This document shows, piece after piece, positions 10,153 through 18,437 of a DNA stretch of 20,000 nucleotides; positions within the stretch are counted from its first letter, which is position 1, and each line of letters starts with the position of its first letter. The notes beneath the pieces are model-generated. The model made no database searches. It was not told the origin of the DNA and saw only the letters and a list, made by a program, of their open reading frames with translations. The translations under genes and the position numbers were made by a program. Source of the DNA: Conus ventricosus (lineage: Eukaryota; Mollusca; Gastropoda; Neogastropoda; Conidae); contig CM031603.1 in NCBI GenBank assembly GCA_018398815.1, positions 3,989,443 through 4,009,442 of the forward strand, given 5' to 3'.

Positions 10153-10844
10153 GCCCTAAAACGATCGCTGAATGTTTGCCTGCATACCTCTGACAAACAT
10201 GCCCATGGAGAAAGAGACAGAGAGATCCCCTCCATATCCAAACTTCACTGAAATCTATTAGTAATTGCTAATGATTGTTAGACTACTTATGAATGGACTA
10301 TGTCATAGGGATGTGAAATGCTTTCATTACAAAATGAATCTTGCTGTTTGGACTGGGTATATAGAGTTCACAAGATTTTGTCTGCAAGTGGATTAGAGCT
10401 GGTGTAGTCAAATTCAGGCATGGGACAGGAAAACTCTTTCATCACTCGATTCAAAGGCGAGCTTATTTCACGTAGCAAACAAAACTGTCACTCAGATATA
10501 TAATATTGATAAATAAAGATGTATCATTCGTTTGAAGATATTTTCCGAACTGAAAAAAAAAGTTTGAATTTCTGGCACAGAAATAATCTGACAAAACTTA
10601 GCTTCAGAGTAGGTGGTCTATAACAAATGGTAAAGGATGGCTTATTAATGCCAAACATGATCAGGGAGACATCAGACGTCCATCTTGTGGCAACGCTTTG
10701 GAAGACAAAGTTCGCTTTTTATTGCATTGCAAAGCCTACATGGGATACCCTAACCACTATCTCAAAGTGGACTTTTCTTCCCTAGCGTTCCTAATCAAAG
10801 TGTTCTGGCAAACATCCTTTCAAACGACCATTAAAACGTATTGA
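10153..10844 (+). pseudogene. Decayed 3' coding end of a LINE-type (non-LTR) retrotransposon
   Basis: Several frames joined by shifts and stops look like the region after the reverse transcriptase in animal LINEs. In order: ALKRSLNV then HTSDKHAHGERDREIPSI (10153-10248), resembling the 'LGV...TSN..V.GE.GR.PI.I' block of these ORFs; then scattered coding up to W-D-RKTLSSL near 10420; then KSLNFWHRNNLTKLSFRVGG (about 10552-10618); then, in another frame to a TGA at 10842-10844, PSCGNALEDKVRFLLHC and KAYMGYPNHYL. The last part matches the C-terminal zinc-knuckle pattern R-x-C-x2-C-x(n)-EDE-x-HFLLHC-x-x-Y-x-x-x-R. Key residues are damaged: the first Cys is Arg (CGT, one transition from TGT), and the conserved E and H of EDE.HF are K and R. 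A short A-rich stretch follows at about 10883-10898. The assignment rests on remembered family patterns; the clade is not determined. Confidence 0.65.
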
Positions 10845-11048
10845 CAGAACTGGTACGATTTATAACTGGCACCATGAGTACGAGAAAAAAAAAAAAAGAA
10901 TGATTGTACATAACAATTATTTCAAAGTAGAATACTTTGTAGTAAATGATCCTGGGTATGAGAAACCTGTGTTCGTATGAGACGGTTAGAGTGGAAACGA
11001 TGGGGAAGGGGGAGGGGGAAGAAGGTGATGGACGGAGTAGGCAGATGC
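10845..11048. other. Spacer after the LINE remnant
   Basis: Contains a run of A (about 10885-10897), which may be part of the LINE 3' tail or later DNA, and a G/A-rich segment at 10998-11030. No gene is recognised. Confidence 0.4.
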
Positions 11049-11347
<299 letters not shown>

Positions 11348-11448
11348 TGGGCATTCAAATTAACGTCGAAATTCTGTGATATGAGCTCACAATTGCTTGC
11401 GTTAATCCACCTTGTCTCAAGGGCTGTGACGCTATACTGACAATTAAA

Positions 11449-11566
11449 CTCTGTCTGTTTGTCTGTCTGTCTGTCTCTCTCTCTCTCATTATATATATAT
11501 ATATATCTCTCTCTCTCGCTCACACATACACACAGACAGACAGACAGACAGACACATACACCTCTT

Positions 11567-11631
<65 letters not shown>

Positions 11632-11641
11632 CTCTCTCTCT
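11449..11641. repeat. Compound microsatellite: (TGTC)n, (TC)n, (AT)n, (CAGA)n, (TC)n
   Basis: CTGT repeats at 11451-11475, TC repeats, an AT run at about 11488-11506, TC again, then CAGA repeats at 11533-11555 and a long TC tract at 11571-11641. The CTGT and CAGA blocks are complementary and could pair across the AT core. Confidence 0.94.
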
Positions 11642-11664
11642 GGGTATAAACTCACAAGGCCCCG

Positions 11665-11794
11665 TGTATTTTTTTTTATGATGGGGAAAAAAGCGCTGCC
11701 CTACTTGCTTGTTATTGACTGCTTACTCTTGCCTGCCTCATTTCATGTTTACTTTTATTTCCATCAAATCGACGTTACCTGTATTTGTTTCTGT
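11665..11794. repeat. Diverged direct duplication, copy 1
   Basis: Matches 12019-12142 in the same orientation at an offset of about 350 bp. Shared landmarks in order: TGTATT...TTTTAT, ATGGG, CCCT.CTTG.TTGTTAT, CC.GCCTCA.TTCAT.TTTACT, and GTATTT.T.T. The copies are clearly old, with many substitutions and small indels. No coding frame is preserved between them, and the element type is unknown. Confidence 0.65.
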
Positions 11795-12018
11795 CCGTCC
11801 ATGTACTTGTCTGACTGTGTTCAAGATGGAGAAGGCTGCGCCAGACTGGGAATACATGTCAATTTGTATGTGTTCATTTCTCCAGTTGTTGTTATTGTGT
11901 AGATGTGTCCAGTACAGGGTGTACAGGTACACTTGGAGCATCCTTCTGTGTGCTGTGTGCTGTCATATCTACTAGACGGTTCGGTGTCGTTAGCAGCATT
12001 CCTTTGGAGTTATGGGTG
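11795..12018. other. Spacer between the two duplication copies
   Basis: No gene is recognised. It contains GTGTACAGGTACAC, a short imperfect palindrome at about 11919-11932. Confidence 0.4.
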
Positions 12019-12142
12019 TGTATTAATTTTATCATGGGAGCAAGAGTTACCCTGTTTGTTTGTTATGTATTGTTAATTGTTCCCGGCCTCACTTCATATT
12101 TACTCTAACACAAAATTTGTGTTATCTTCGTATTTTTCTTTG
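12019..12142. repeat. Diverged direct duplication, copy 2
   Basis: Second copy of the segment at 11665-11794. The offset between copies drifts only from 354 to 349 bases along the match, so one segment was duplicated and then accumulated substitutions and small deletions. It also holds the local palindrome CACAAAATTTGTGTTA. Confidence 0.65.
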
Positions 12143-12197
12143 TAATCAAAGATGAAGTACGTTTCAAACTAGAAGAATAACAACAGCCTGTGTGATC

Positions 12198-12198
<1 letters not shown>

Positions 12199-12267
<69 letters not shown>

Positions 12268-12310
12268 GCTCATGCGCCGGTGCCGTCCGCTCTCTCTCTC
12301 TTTCTGTGTG

Positions 12311-12390
<80 letters not shown>
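12199..12390. repeat. Inverted microsatellite pair: (AC)34 and (GT)n
   Basis: An uninterrupted (AC)34 at 12199-12266 is followed by a spacer of about 38 bases containing CATGCGCCGGTGCCG and CTCTCTCTC, then (GT)n at 12305-12390 with two TTG interruptions. The two arms are complementary over about 65 bases. A transcript from either strand could fold into a long hairpin, and the DNA could extrude a cruciform or adopt Z-DNA. Confidence 0.95.
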
Positions 12391-12391
<1 letters not shown>

Positions 12392-12501
12392 TCCATTGAA
12401 TTCTGTAAACTTCCTCACTATTACCCGCTGCTAAGTCCGTAATTCGCCTTTAGCAATAGCATTAGACTTGACTGAAATTTTTATCAGACATATGCACTGA
12501 C

Positions 12502-12508
<7 letters not shown>

Positions 12509-12542
<34 letters not shown>

Positions 12543-12544
12543 CT

Positions 12545-12587
<43 letters not shown>

Positions 12588-12629
12588 CTTTGTCTTTGCT
12601 GTGTGTTTTTTTTTTTTCTGTCTTGTCTG

Positions 12630-12669
<40 letters not shown>

Positions 12670-12753
12670 TTCTCTCTCTCTCTCTCTCTCTCCTCCTCTC
12701 TCTTTCTCTCTCTACTCTCCACACACAAAACACACACACACAATCAACTGCAT

Positions 12754-12790
<37 letters not shown>

Positions 12791-12832
12791 GAGAGAGAGG
12801 AGAGAGGGGAGAGGAGAGAGAGAGAGAGAACA
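12509..12832. repeat. Compound (TC)n / (TGTC)n / (TC)n / (GA)n block
   Basis: (TC)n at 12509-12583 with a CCCTCCCC interruption; T12 near 12606-12617; (TGTC)n at 12634-12665; (TC)n at 12662-12718; a short (CA)n at 12721-12743; then (GA)n at 12759-12832. Pyrimidine and purine tracts on one strand are complementary and could fold back. All six-frame readings here are low complexity. Confidence 0.94.
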
Positions 12833-13144
12833 AACGAACAAACCCGATTTAATGAGTTAAGCTTACAAAGCCCTTTTCTCATGCAGGGGTTACGGTGGGT
12901 AGGGCTGTTCGAAAATGAAAATTAACAAATGCACACAAACCATAAATAAACAGAAAACAACATCGTGATGAGGAAGCCAAATCACGGAAAATAATAACAA
13001 ACATCGAACACAGATGTGACTGTCATTGAGACTTCCAAAACGTTTATCCACTGTCAACAAGATTTCCTTCCTCCACATCTGAATTGCCGATGGAGTCAGT
13101 TGCACATTTTTCTCTGTCAGCAGAATGAACGCTTTCCATGTTTC
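12833..13144. other. Low-copy spacer downstream of the - strand gene candidate
   Basis: Lies 3' of the stop at 13145-13147 on the - strand and would be its 3' UTR or flank. I see no polyadenylation signal of the AATAAA type on that strand. No other gene is recognised. Confidence 0.4.
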
Positions 13145-13804
13145 TTAACATTCCTTGTAGGTACGAATAATGTCACTGAGAGTCACGTTCTCTGGAGGGT
13201 CGTTCTGTTGGTCATTCGCTGGATGCCTGTTGATCACAAACCCCATCACAGCATTCGTCAACACAGTCTTGATCAGCGCTTGGCTGCACTGAACCAAAAT
13301 CCAAGACCGACACTACATCGTGTGAAACTGTCACAGATTCTCTGTCGCACTGTTCCAAATCAATCTCTGTTTGCATGTTACTGTGCCGTGTTTCTTCTGC
13401 AGGCTGAGTTAAGGACAGAGGGAGGTGGTTGTCACTCTCGAAAACCTCATCACATGCAACACGACTTTCGTTGGTTCTGTCAATGTTGTAAAATACACTA
13501 GGAGGTGTTGGCAAAAATAAACCGGACGGAGAACTTAAACTTTCACTCGCCTTTTTCTTTTGATTGTTTCTGTAGATCTCTGCTCTGTGCCTATCCTGTT
13601 CAGCTGTGACGGGCACTTGCGACGATACGCCATGCTGTGGCCTTGAGTTTGCGTAGCAGGGGGCTGTTCGGTACTCGAAGTGAACCGCAGAACGACGATA
13701 GTTTGTTTTCCTCTGCCCTCGATTTTGAATGACGACAATGTCATTTCTTCCAGTGCAGCATTGAGTGTGGCTTCTACAGTGGATGGAAGACCTTCCACAG
13801 GCAT
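13145..13804 (-). CDS. Conserved-looking small protein with two compensating frame shifts, function unknown
   Basis: Starting at the ATG at 13804, the frame reads VEGLPSTVEATLNAALEEMT, then SSFKIEGRGKQTIVVLRFTS, then a linker and YRRKCPSQLNR. At 13595-13596 the frame must shift by one: a run that would read GGG to stay in frame reads GG. After this the - strand continues as DRHRAEIYRNNQKKKASESL and an acidic, Ser/Asp-rich, low-charge region with several Cys (DQDCVDECCDGVCDQQASS). Near 13222 a second shift, of opposite sign, restores the original frame, giving ANDQQNDPPENVTLSDIIRT and YKEC before a TAA at 13145-13147. The total is about 219 residues. The N-terminal block, and the YRRK-x-PSQ-x-x-RDR-x-RAE motif that appears only when the first shift is bridged, resemble an uncharacterised family I recall from mollusc and other marine invertebrate predicted proteins; this is unverified. 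An in-frame TAA lies 11 codons upstream of the ATG. Alternatives: an exon of a larger gene, an accessory ORF of a mobile element, or a young pseudogene. Confidence 0.5.
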
Positions 13805-13889
13805 GCTGGACGACTTGCAGTTGATACAAATAGAAATTTACCGGAGCGGCTGAAATACGTCTTGCCGGTTGCCGAACAAGGGAGACCAC

Positions 13890-13890
<1 letters not shown>

Positions 13891-13921
<31 letters not shown>

Positions 13922-13956
13922 AACCGCAAGGCAGTGAGGGGGGGGGGGGGGGGGGG
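13891..13956. repeat. (GA)n followed by a run of 19 G
   Basis: (GA)n at about 13894-13920, then a short non-repeat stretch, then 19 consecutive G at 13938-13956. A G run this long can form quadruplex structures and is prone to length errors in sequencing, so its true length is uncertain. It lies about 130 bp upstream of the ATG of the - strand gene candidate. Confidence 0.95.
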
Positions 13957-14849
13957 CAGGGAAAGCTATCAACTCCCAACAACCTCAAGTCCCCTCATTC
14001 TTTTCCCATCACTCCTTGTTAAAGGAGAAACCTATTATTTGCTCGTGCTGGGCACGCGAGATGTTCAAGCTGCGATAAGACATCTCAGGGGCGAAGCCAT
14101 CTTTGGTGCTTGTTTTTTATTTGTTTGCATCGCCAAAGGGACAGCATCACTTCATCAATGCTCATCTCTCTGCAGTCCTGGCCTCATCTCCAATGCTGCT
14201 CCCGTTATCTCCCTTCATTTCGTTTCCCCCCCAGTCTTTTTTTGTTTGTTTGTGTGTCTTTCTTTCATTTCTGATTCTACTGACTTCCTTTCTTCCTTTC
14301 TTCGTCAACATCTTCATTAAGCCATGCAAGCGGTGGTTTTTGTATTGAAATTTGTTATGCGTTAAAAAAAAAAAACAAACAAACAAACCAACTGTTGATT
14401 TGTTTCAGGGTTGTAAAGAACAGGGAGTGAATTGAGCGTCCAGGTATTGTCTGGTCTAGAAGACTATTTTTCGTTTTCTTTCTTTCTTTCTTTCTTTCTT
14501 TCTTTTCTTCTGTTTAACTCTAGTTTTAACTCCAGCGCGCAATCAGTTTAGACACGTTTCAGCCTTTTTCCCTCTTTAAAGTTGATTGCGATGCATTTTC
14601 GCTTCCAGTTGTTTTCAGGTTGTTTTAAATTCCCCTGGCAATTTATTTTCAGCTCAGGCTGGTTCGATTCCCTCTTGATTTGCTGTTAAAAATATCATTT
14701 TTCACCTGATTTTGCTTTGTTTTGACCATTAACCGATTACAGAATTTTTTTCGTGTACTTAGTTAATCTTTTTTCTTTACCTCCTTGTCTGTTTATCGTC
14801 ACTTTGTGGTTAATGTCTGCCATTCTATCTGTTTAATGTCTGTCACTCT
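13957..14849. other. T-rich low-copy region with small microsatellites
   Basis: No gene is recognised. It contains poly-A with (CAAA)n at 14364-14389 and (TTTC)n at 14476-14508. The + strand becomes increasingly pyrimidine-rich towards the following satellite. Open frames at 13862-14320 and 14103-14348 are Phe/Leu/Ser-rich and unconvincing. Confidence 0.5.
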
Positions 14850-15745
14850 CTTTCTGTGTTGAGTATCTTTGCTCTCTTTCTCTGTTCTAAATCTCCATTG
14901 TCTTTCTTTTTCTGTCTGTTCGCTCCTTTTTCTGTGTTCACTGTGTGCCACTTTCTTGTACTTTGTCTGTACTCTTGTTTCTGCGCTCTTTGTGCCTTGT
15001 TCTCTGTTCTGCGCATGTCACTTTCGTTTCTTGTTCTACGTCTCCGCTCTGTTTCTCTGTTCTTAGTGTCATTTTCTTCATATATTCTACATGTGCGCGC
15101 TCCTTCTCTGTTCTATGTTTTCTGTGTGTTCATGGCATCCGCCCTTTTATGTGCTCTGTCTGCCACTCTCTTTCTCTGTCCTTTGTCTGGCATTGTCTTT
15201 CTCTGTTCTTTGTCTGGCATTGTCTTTCTCTTTTCTTTGTCTGGCATTGTCTTTCTCTGTTCTTTGTCTGGCATTGTCTTTCTCGGTTCTTTGTCTGGCA
15301 TTGTCTTTCTCTGTTCTATGTCTGCCACTCTCTTTCTCTGTTCTATGTCTGCCACTCTCTTTCTCTGTTCTATGTCTGCCATTCTCTTTCTCTGTTCTAT
15401 GTCTGCCACTCTCTTTCTCTGTTCTATGTCTGCCACTCTCTTTCTCTGTTCTATGTCTGCCACTCTCTTTCTCTGTTCTATGTCTGCCATTCTCTTTCTC
15501 TGTTCTATGTCTGCCACTCTCTTTCTCTGTTCTATGTCTGCCACTCTCTTTCTCTGTTCTATGTCTGCCCACTCTCTTCTCTCTTCTATGTCTGCCATTC
15601 TCTTTCTCTGTTCTTTGTATGGCATTGTCTTTCTCTGCTCTGAGCCTGCCACTCTCTTTCTCTGTTCTATGTCTGCCATTCTCTTTCTCTGTTCTTTGTC
15701 TGGCATTGTCTTTCTCTGCTCTGAGCCTGCCATTCTCTTTCTTTG
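14850..15745. repeat. 27-bp minisatellite, subfamily A
   Basis: Strict 27-bp spacing from about 15150 to 15745, about 22 copies, with core CTCTGTTCTATGTCTGCCAC then TCTCTTT. Eroded copies extend upstream to about 14850. Two variants are organised in blocks: one reads TTTGTCTGGCATTGTC (about five consecutive copies at 15180-15310), the other TATGTCTGCCACTCTC (most of 15311-15600). At the right end a three-unit (81-bp) higher-order segment marked by CTGAGCCTGCCA is present twice, the two markers lying at 15640 and 15721. Because 27 is a multiple of three and the unit lacks stops, long open frames of 9-residue repeats appear on both strands; none is proposed as a gene. Confidence 0.93.
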
Positions 15746-15869
15746 AAGGTCCTGCTAGCCTCATTAAAAAAAAGTTCTTTGTTGGCCCACCTCTTTCACT
15801 GTTTGCTGTCTGTTACCCTCTGTCTCTGTTTCGATTTGCTACTGCATGTCTTTGTTCTTGTTTTCCAGT
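15746..15869. other. Junction between the minisatellite blocks
   Basis: Contains AAGGTCCTGCTAGCCTCATT followed by a run of 8 A, then heavily diverged C/T-rich sequence with faint repeat spacing. It may be a small insertion or simply eroded units. Confidence 0.5.
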
Positions 15870-16201
15870 GCCTCTTTCTGTTTCAGTCTTACACTTTCAT
15901 CCTCTGGTGTGGTGTCTGTCAAGCTCTTTCTGTTTCATGTCTTAACACTTTCATCCTCTGTGGTATGTCAGCCAACTGTTTCTGTTTTATGTCATGCTCT
16001 GTTGTGTGTCTGCCGACCTCTTTCTGTTTCATGCCATCCTCTGTTGTGTGTCTGCCGACCTCTTTCTGTTTCATGCCATCCTCTGTTGTGTGTCTGCCGA
16101 CCTCTTTCTGTTTCATGCCATCCTCTGTTGTGTGTCTGCCGACCTCTTTCTGTTTCATGCCATCCTCTGTTGTTGTGTCTGCCGAACTCTTTCTGTTTCA
16201 T
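15870..16201. repeat. Composite units joining the two 27-bp subfamilies, including a 42-bp array
   Basis: At 15870-15990 units of about 53 bp join a subfamily-A half (CTCTTTCTGTTTCATGTC) to a subfamily-B half (TTACACTTTCATCCTCTG, then GTGTGTCTG). At 15991-16201 there are five copies of a 42-bp unit (GCCATCCTCTGTTGTGTGTC, TGCCGACCTCTTTCTGTTTC, AT). The 42-bp unit equals the 53-bp dimer without about 11 internal bases (around TCTTACACTTT), so it looks like a deleted dimer that was then amplified. Confidence 0.88.
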
Positions 16202-18067
16202 GTCTTACACTGTCATCCTCTGTTGTTTGTCTTACACTGTCATCCTCTGTTGTTTGTCTTACACTGTCATTTTCTGTTGTATGTCTTACACTGTCATCAT
16301 GTGTTGTATGTCTTACACTGTCATCCTCTGTTGTATGTCTTACACTGTCATCATGTTGTTGTATGTCTTACACTGTCATCCTCTGTTGTATGTCTTACAC
16401 TGTCACCCTCTGTTGTATGTCTTACACTGTCATCTCTGTGTATGTCTTACACTGTCATCATGTGTTGTATGTCTTACACTGTCATCCTCTGTTGTATGTC
16501 TTACACTGTCATCATGTGTTGTATGTCTTACAGTGTCATCCTCTGTTGTATGTCTTACACTGTCATCATGTGTTGTATGTCTTACACTGTCGTCACTGTT
16601 GTATGTCTTACACTGTCATCCTCATGTTGTATGTCTTACACTGTCATCCTCTGTTGTATGTCTTACACTGTCATCCTCTGTTGTATGTCTTACACTGTCA
16701 TTTTCTGTTGTATGTCTTACACTGTCATCCTCTGTTGTATGTCTTACACTGTCATCATGTGTTGTATGTCTTACACTGTCATCCTCTGTTGTATGTCTTA
16801 CACTGTCATCATCTGTTGTATGTCTTACACTGTCCCCTCTGTTGTATGTCTTACACTGTCATTTTCTGTTGTATGTCTTACACTGTCATCCTCTGTTGTA
16901 TGTCTTACACTGTCATCATCTGTTGTATGTCTTACACTGTCATCCTCTGTTGTATGTCTTACACTGTCATTTTCTGTTGTATGTCTACACTGTCATTTTC
17001 TGTTGTATGTCTTACACTGTCATCTCTGTTGTATGTCTTACACTGTCATCATCTGTTGTATGTCTTACACTGTCATCCTCTGTTGTATGTCTTACACTGT
17101 CATTTTCTGTTGTATGTCTTACACTGTCATTTTCTGTTGTATGTCTTACACTGTCATCCTCTGTTGTATGTCTTACACTGTCATCATCTGTTGTATGTCT
17201 TACACTGTCACCCTCTGTTGTATGTCTTACACTGTCATCCTCTGTCGTATGTCTTACACTGTCATTTTCTGTTGTATGTCTTACACTGTCATCCTCTGTT
17301 GTATGTCTTACACTGTCATCCTCTGTTGTATGTCTTACACTGTCATCATGTGTTGTATGTCTATACACTGTCATCCTCTGTTGTATGTCTTACACTGTCA
17401 TCCTCTGTTGTATGTCTTACACTGTCATCATCTGTTGTATGTCTTTCACTGTCATCCTCTGTTGTATGTCTTACACTGTCATTTTCTGTTGTATGTCTTA
17501 CACTGTCATTTTCTGTTGTATGTCTTACACTGTCATCCTCTGTTGTATGTCTTACACTGTCATTTTCTGTTGTATGTCTTACACTGTCATCCTCTGTTGT
17601 ATGTCTTACACTGTCATCCTCTGTTGTATGTCTTACACTGTCATTTCTGTTGTATGTCTTACACTGTCATCCTCTGTTGTATGTCTTACACTGTCATTTT
17701 CTGTTGTATGTCTTACACTGTCATCCTCTGTTGTATGTCTTACACTGTCATTTTCTGTTGTATGTCATTACACTGTCATTTTCTGTTGTATGTCTTACAC
17801 TGTCATTTTCTGTTGTATGTCTTACACTGTCATCATCTGTTGTATGTCTTACACTGTCATCCTCTGTTGTATGTCTTACACTGTCATCCTCTGTTGTATG
17901 TCTTACACTGTCATCCTCTGTGTATGTTCTTACACTGTCATCATGTGTTGTATGTCTTACACTGTCATCCTCTGTTGTATGTCTTACACTTTGATCCTCT
18001 GTTGTATGTCTTACATGTCATCCTCTGTTGTATGTCTTACACTGTCATCATCTGTTGTATGTCTGCC
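16202..18067. repeat. 27-bp minisatellite, subfamily B, about 69 copies
   Basis: The repeat is CTCTGTTGTATGTCTTACAC followed by TGTCATC. I count about 69 units, in agreement with 1866 bp / 27. Units fall into four main types by the bases after GTCA: TCCTCTG, TTTTCTG, TCATCTG and TCATGTG. About ten units carry one- or two-base gains or losses (for example CATCTCTG, CATTTCTG, TGTCTACAC). All three + strand frames stay open for up to about 2.6 kb (15743-18142, 15846-18500 and 15994-17994), which is a property of the unit. The right flank returns to TGTATGTCTGCCA, a subfamily-A-like sequence, and fades by about 18130. Confidence 0.96.
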
Positions 18068-18284
18068 AACATCTTTCTCTGTGCCACTCTCGTTTCGTGT
18101 CATTTTTTTATGTCTGCCATTCTATCCGTTCTATATCCATGATTTTCCTTGTTGTTCTATGTCCGCCATAGTTTTTCTTTCTTTTATATCGCCACACTCT
18201 TTCTCCGTTTCACGTCCGTCTGTTTATCAATTACTCATCTTCCTCGTTTACTTTCTTTTTTTTTCTTTACCAAAGTTCACATGC
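18068..18284. other. Eroded minisatellite margin, C/T-rich
   Basis: Scattered fragments such as ATGTCTGCCATTCTAT and ATGTCCGCCATAG (near 18160) show that the 27-bp family once extended to about 18220. No gene is recognised. Confidence 0.6.
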
Positions 18285-18356
18285 GTACGTGCGTGCGCAT
18301 GTCCGCTCGTGCGTGCGTGCGTGCGTGCGTACGTGCGCGCGCGCGCGTGCGCACGC

Positions 18357-18434
<78 letters not shown>
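18285..18434. repeat. GCGT tract and (GT)37
   Basis: (GTGC)n and CGCGCGCGCG segments at 18285-18358 are followed by an uninterrupted (GT)37 at 18361-18434. Like 11049-11347, this is a long R-Y alternating stretch with Z-DNA potential. The order is the same in both: GTGC first, then GT. Confidence 0.95.

Positions 18435-18437
<3 letters not shown>

Noticed and set aside
12890..13105. 71-codon - strand frame downstream of the 13145 stop
   Set aside because: Composition becomes hydrophobic and irregular with no match. It is more likely 3' flank of the - strand gene candidate.
13016..13501. 161-codon + strand frame
   Set aside because: Lies antisense to the better-supported - strand protein and shows no motif. 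It is taken as a shadow.
16202..18067. CRISPR-like array (24-base constant part with variable bases)
   Set aside because: The variable part is only 3-4 bases, the sequence is eukaryotic in character, and there are no cas genes. It is a variant minisatellite.
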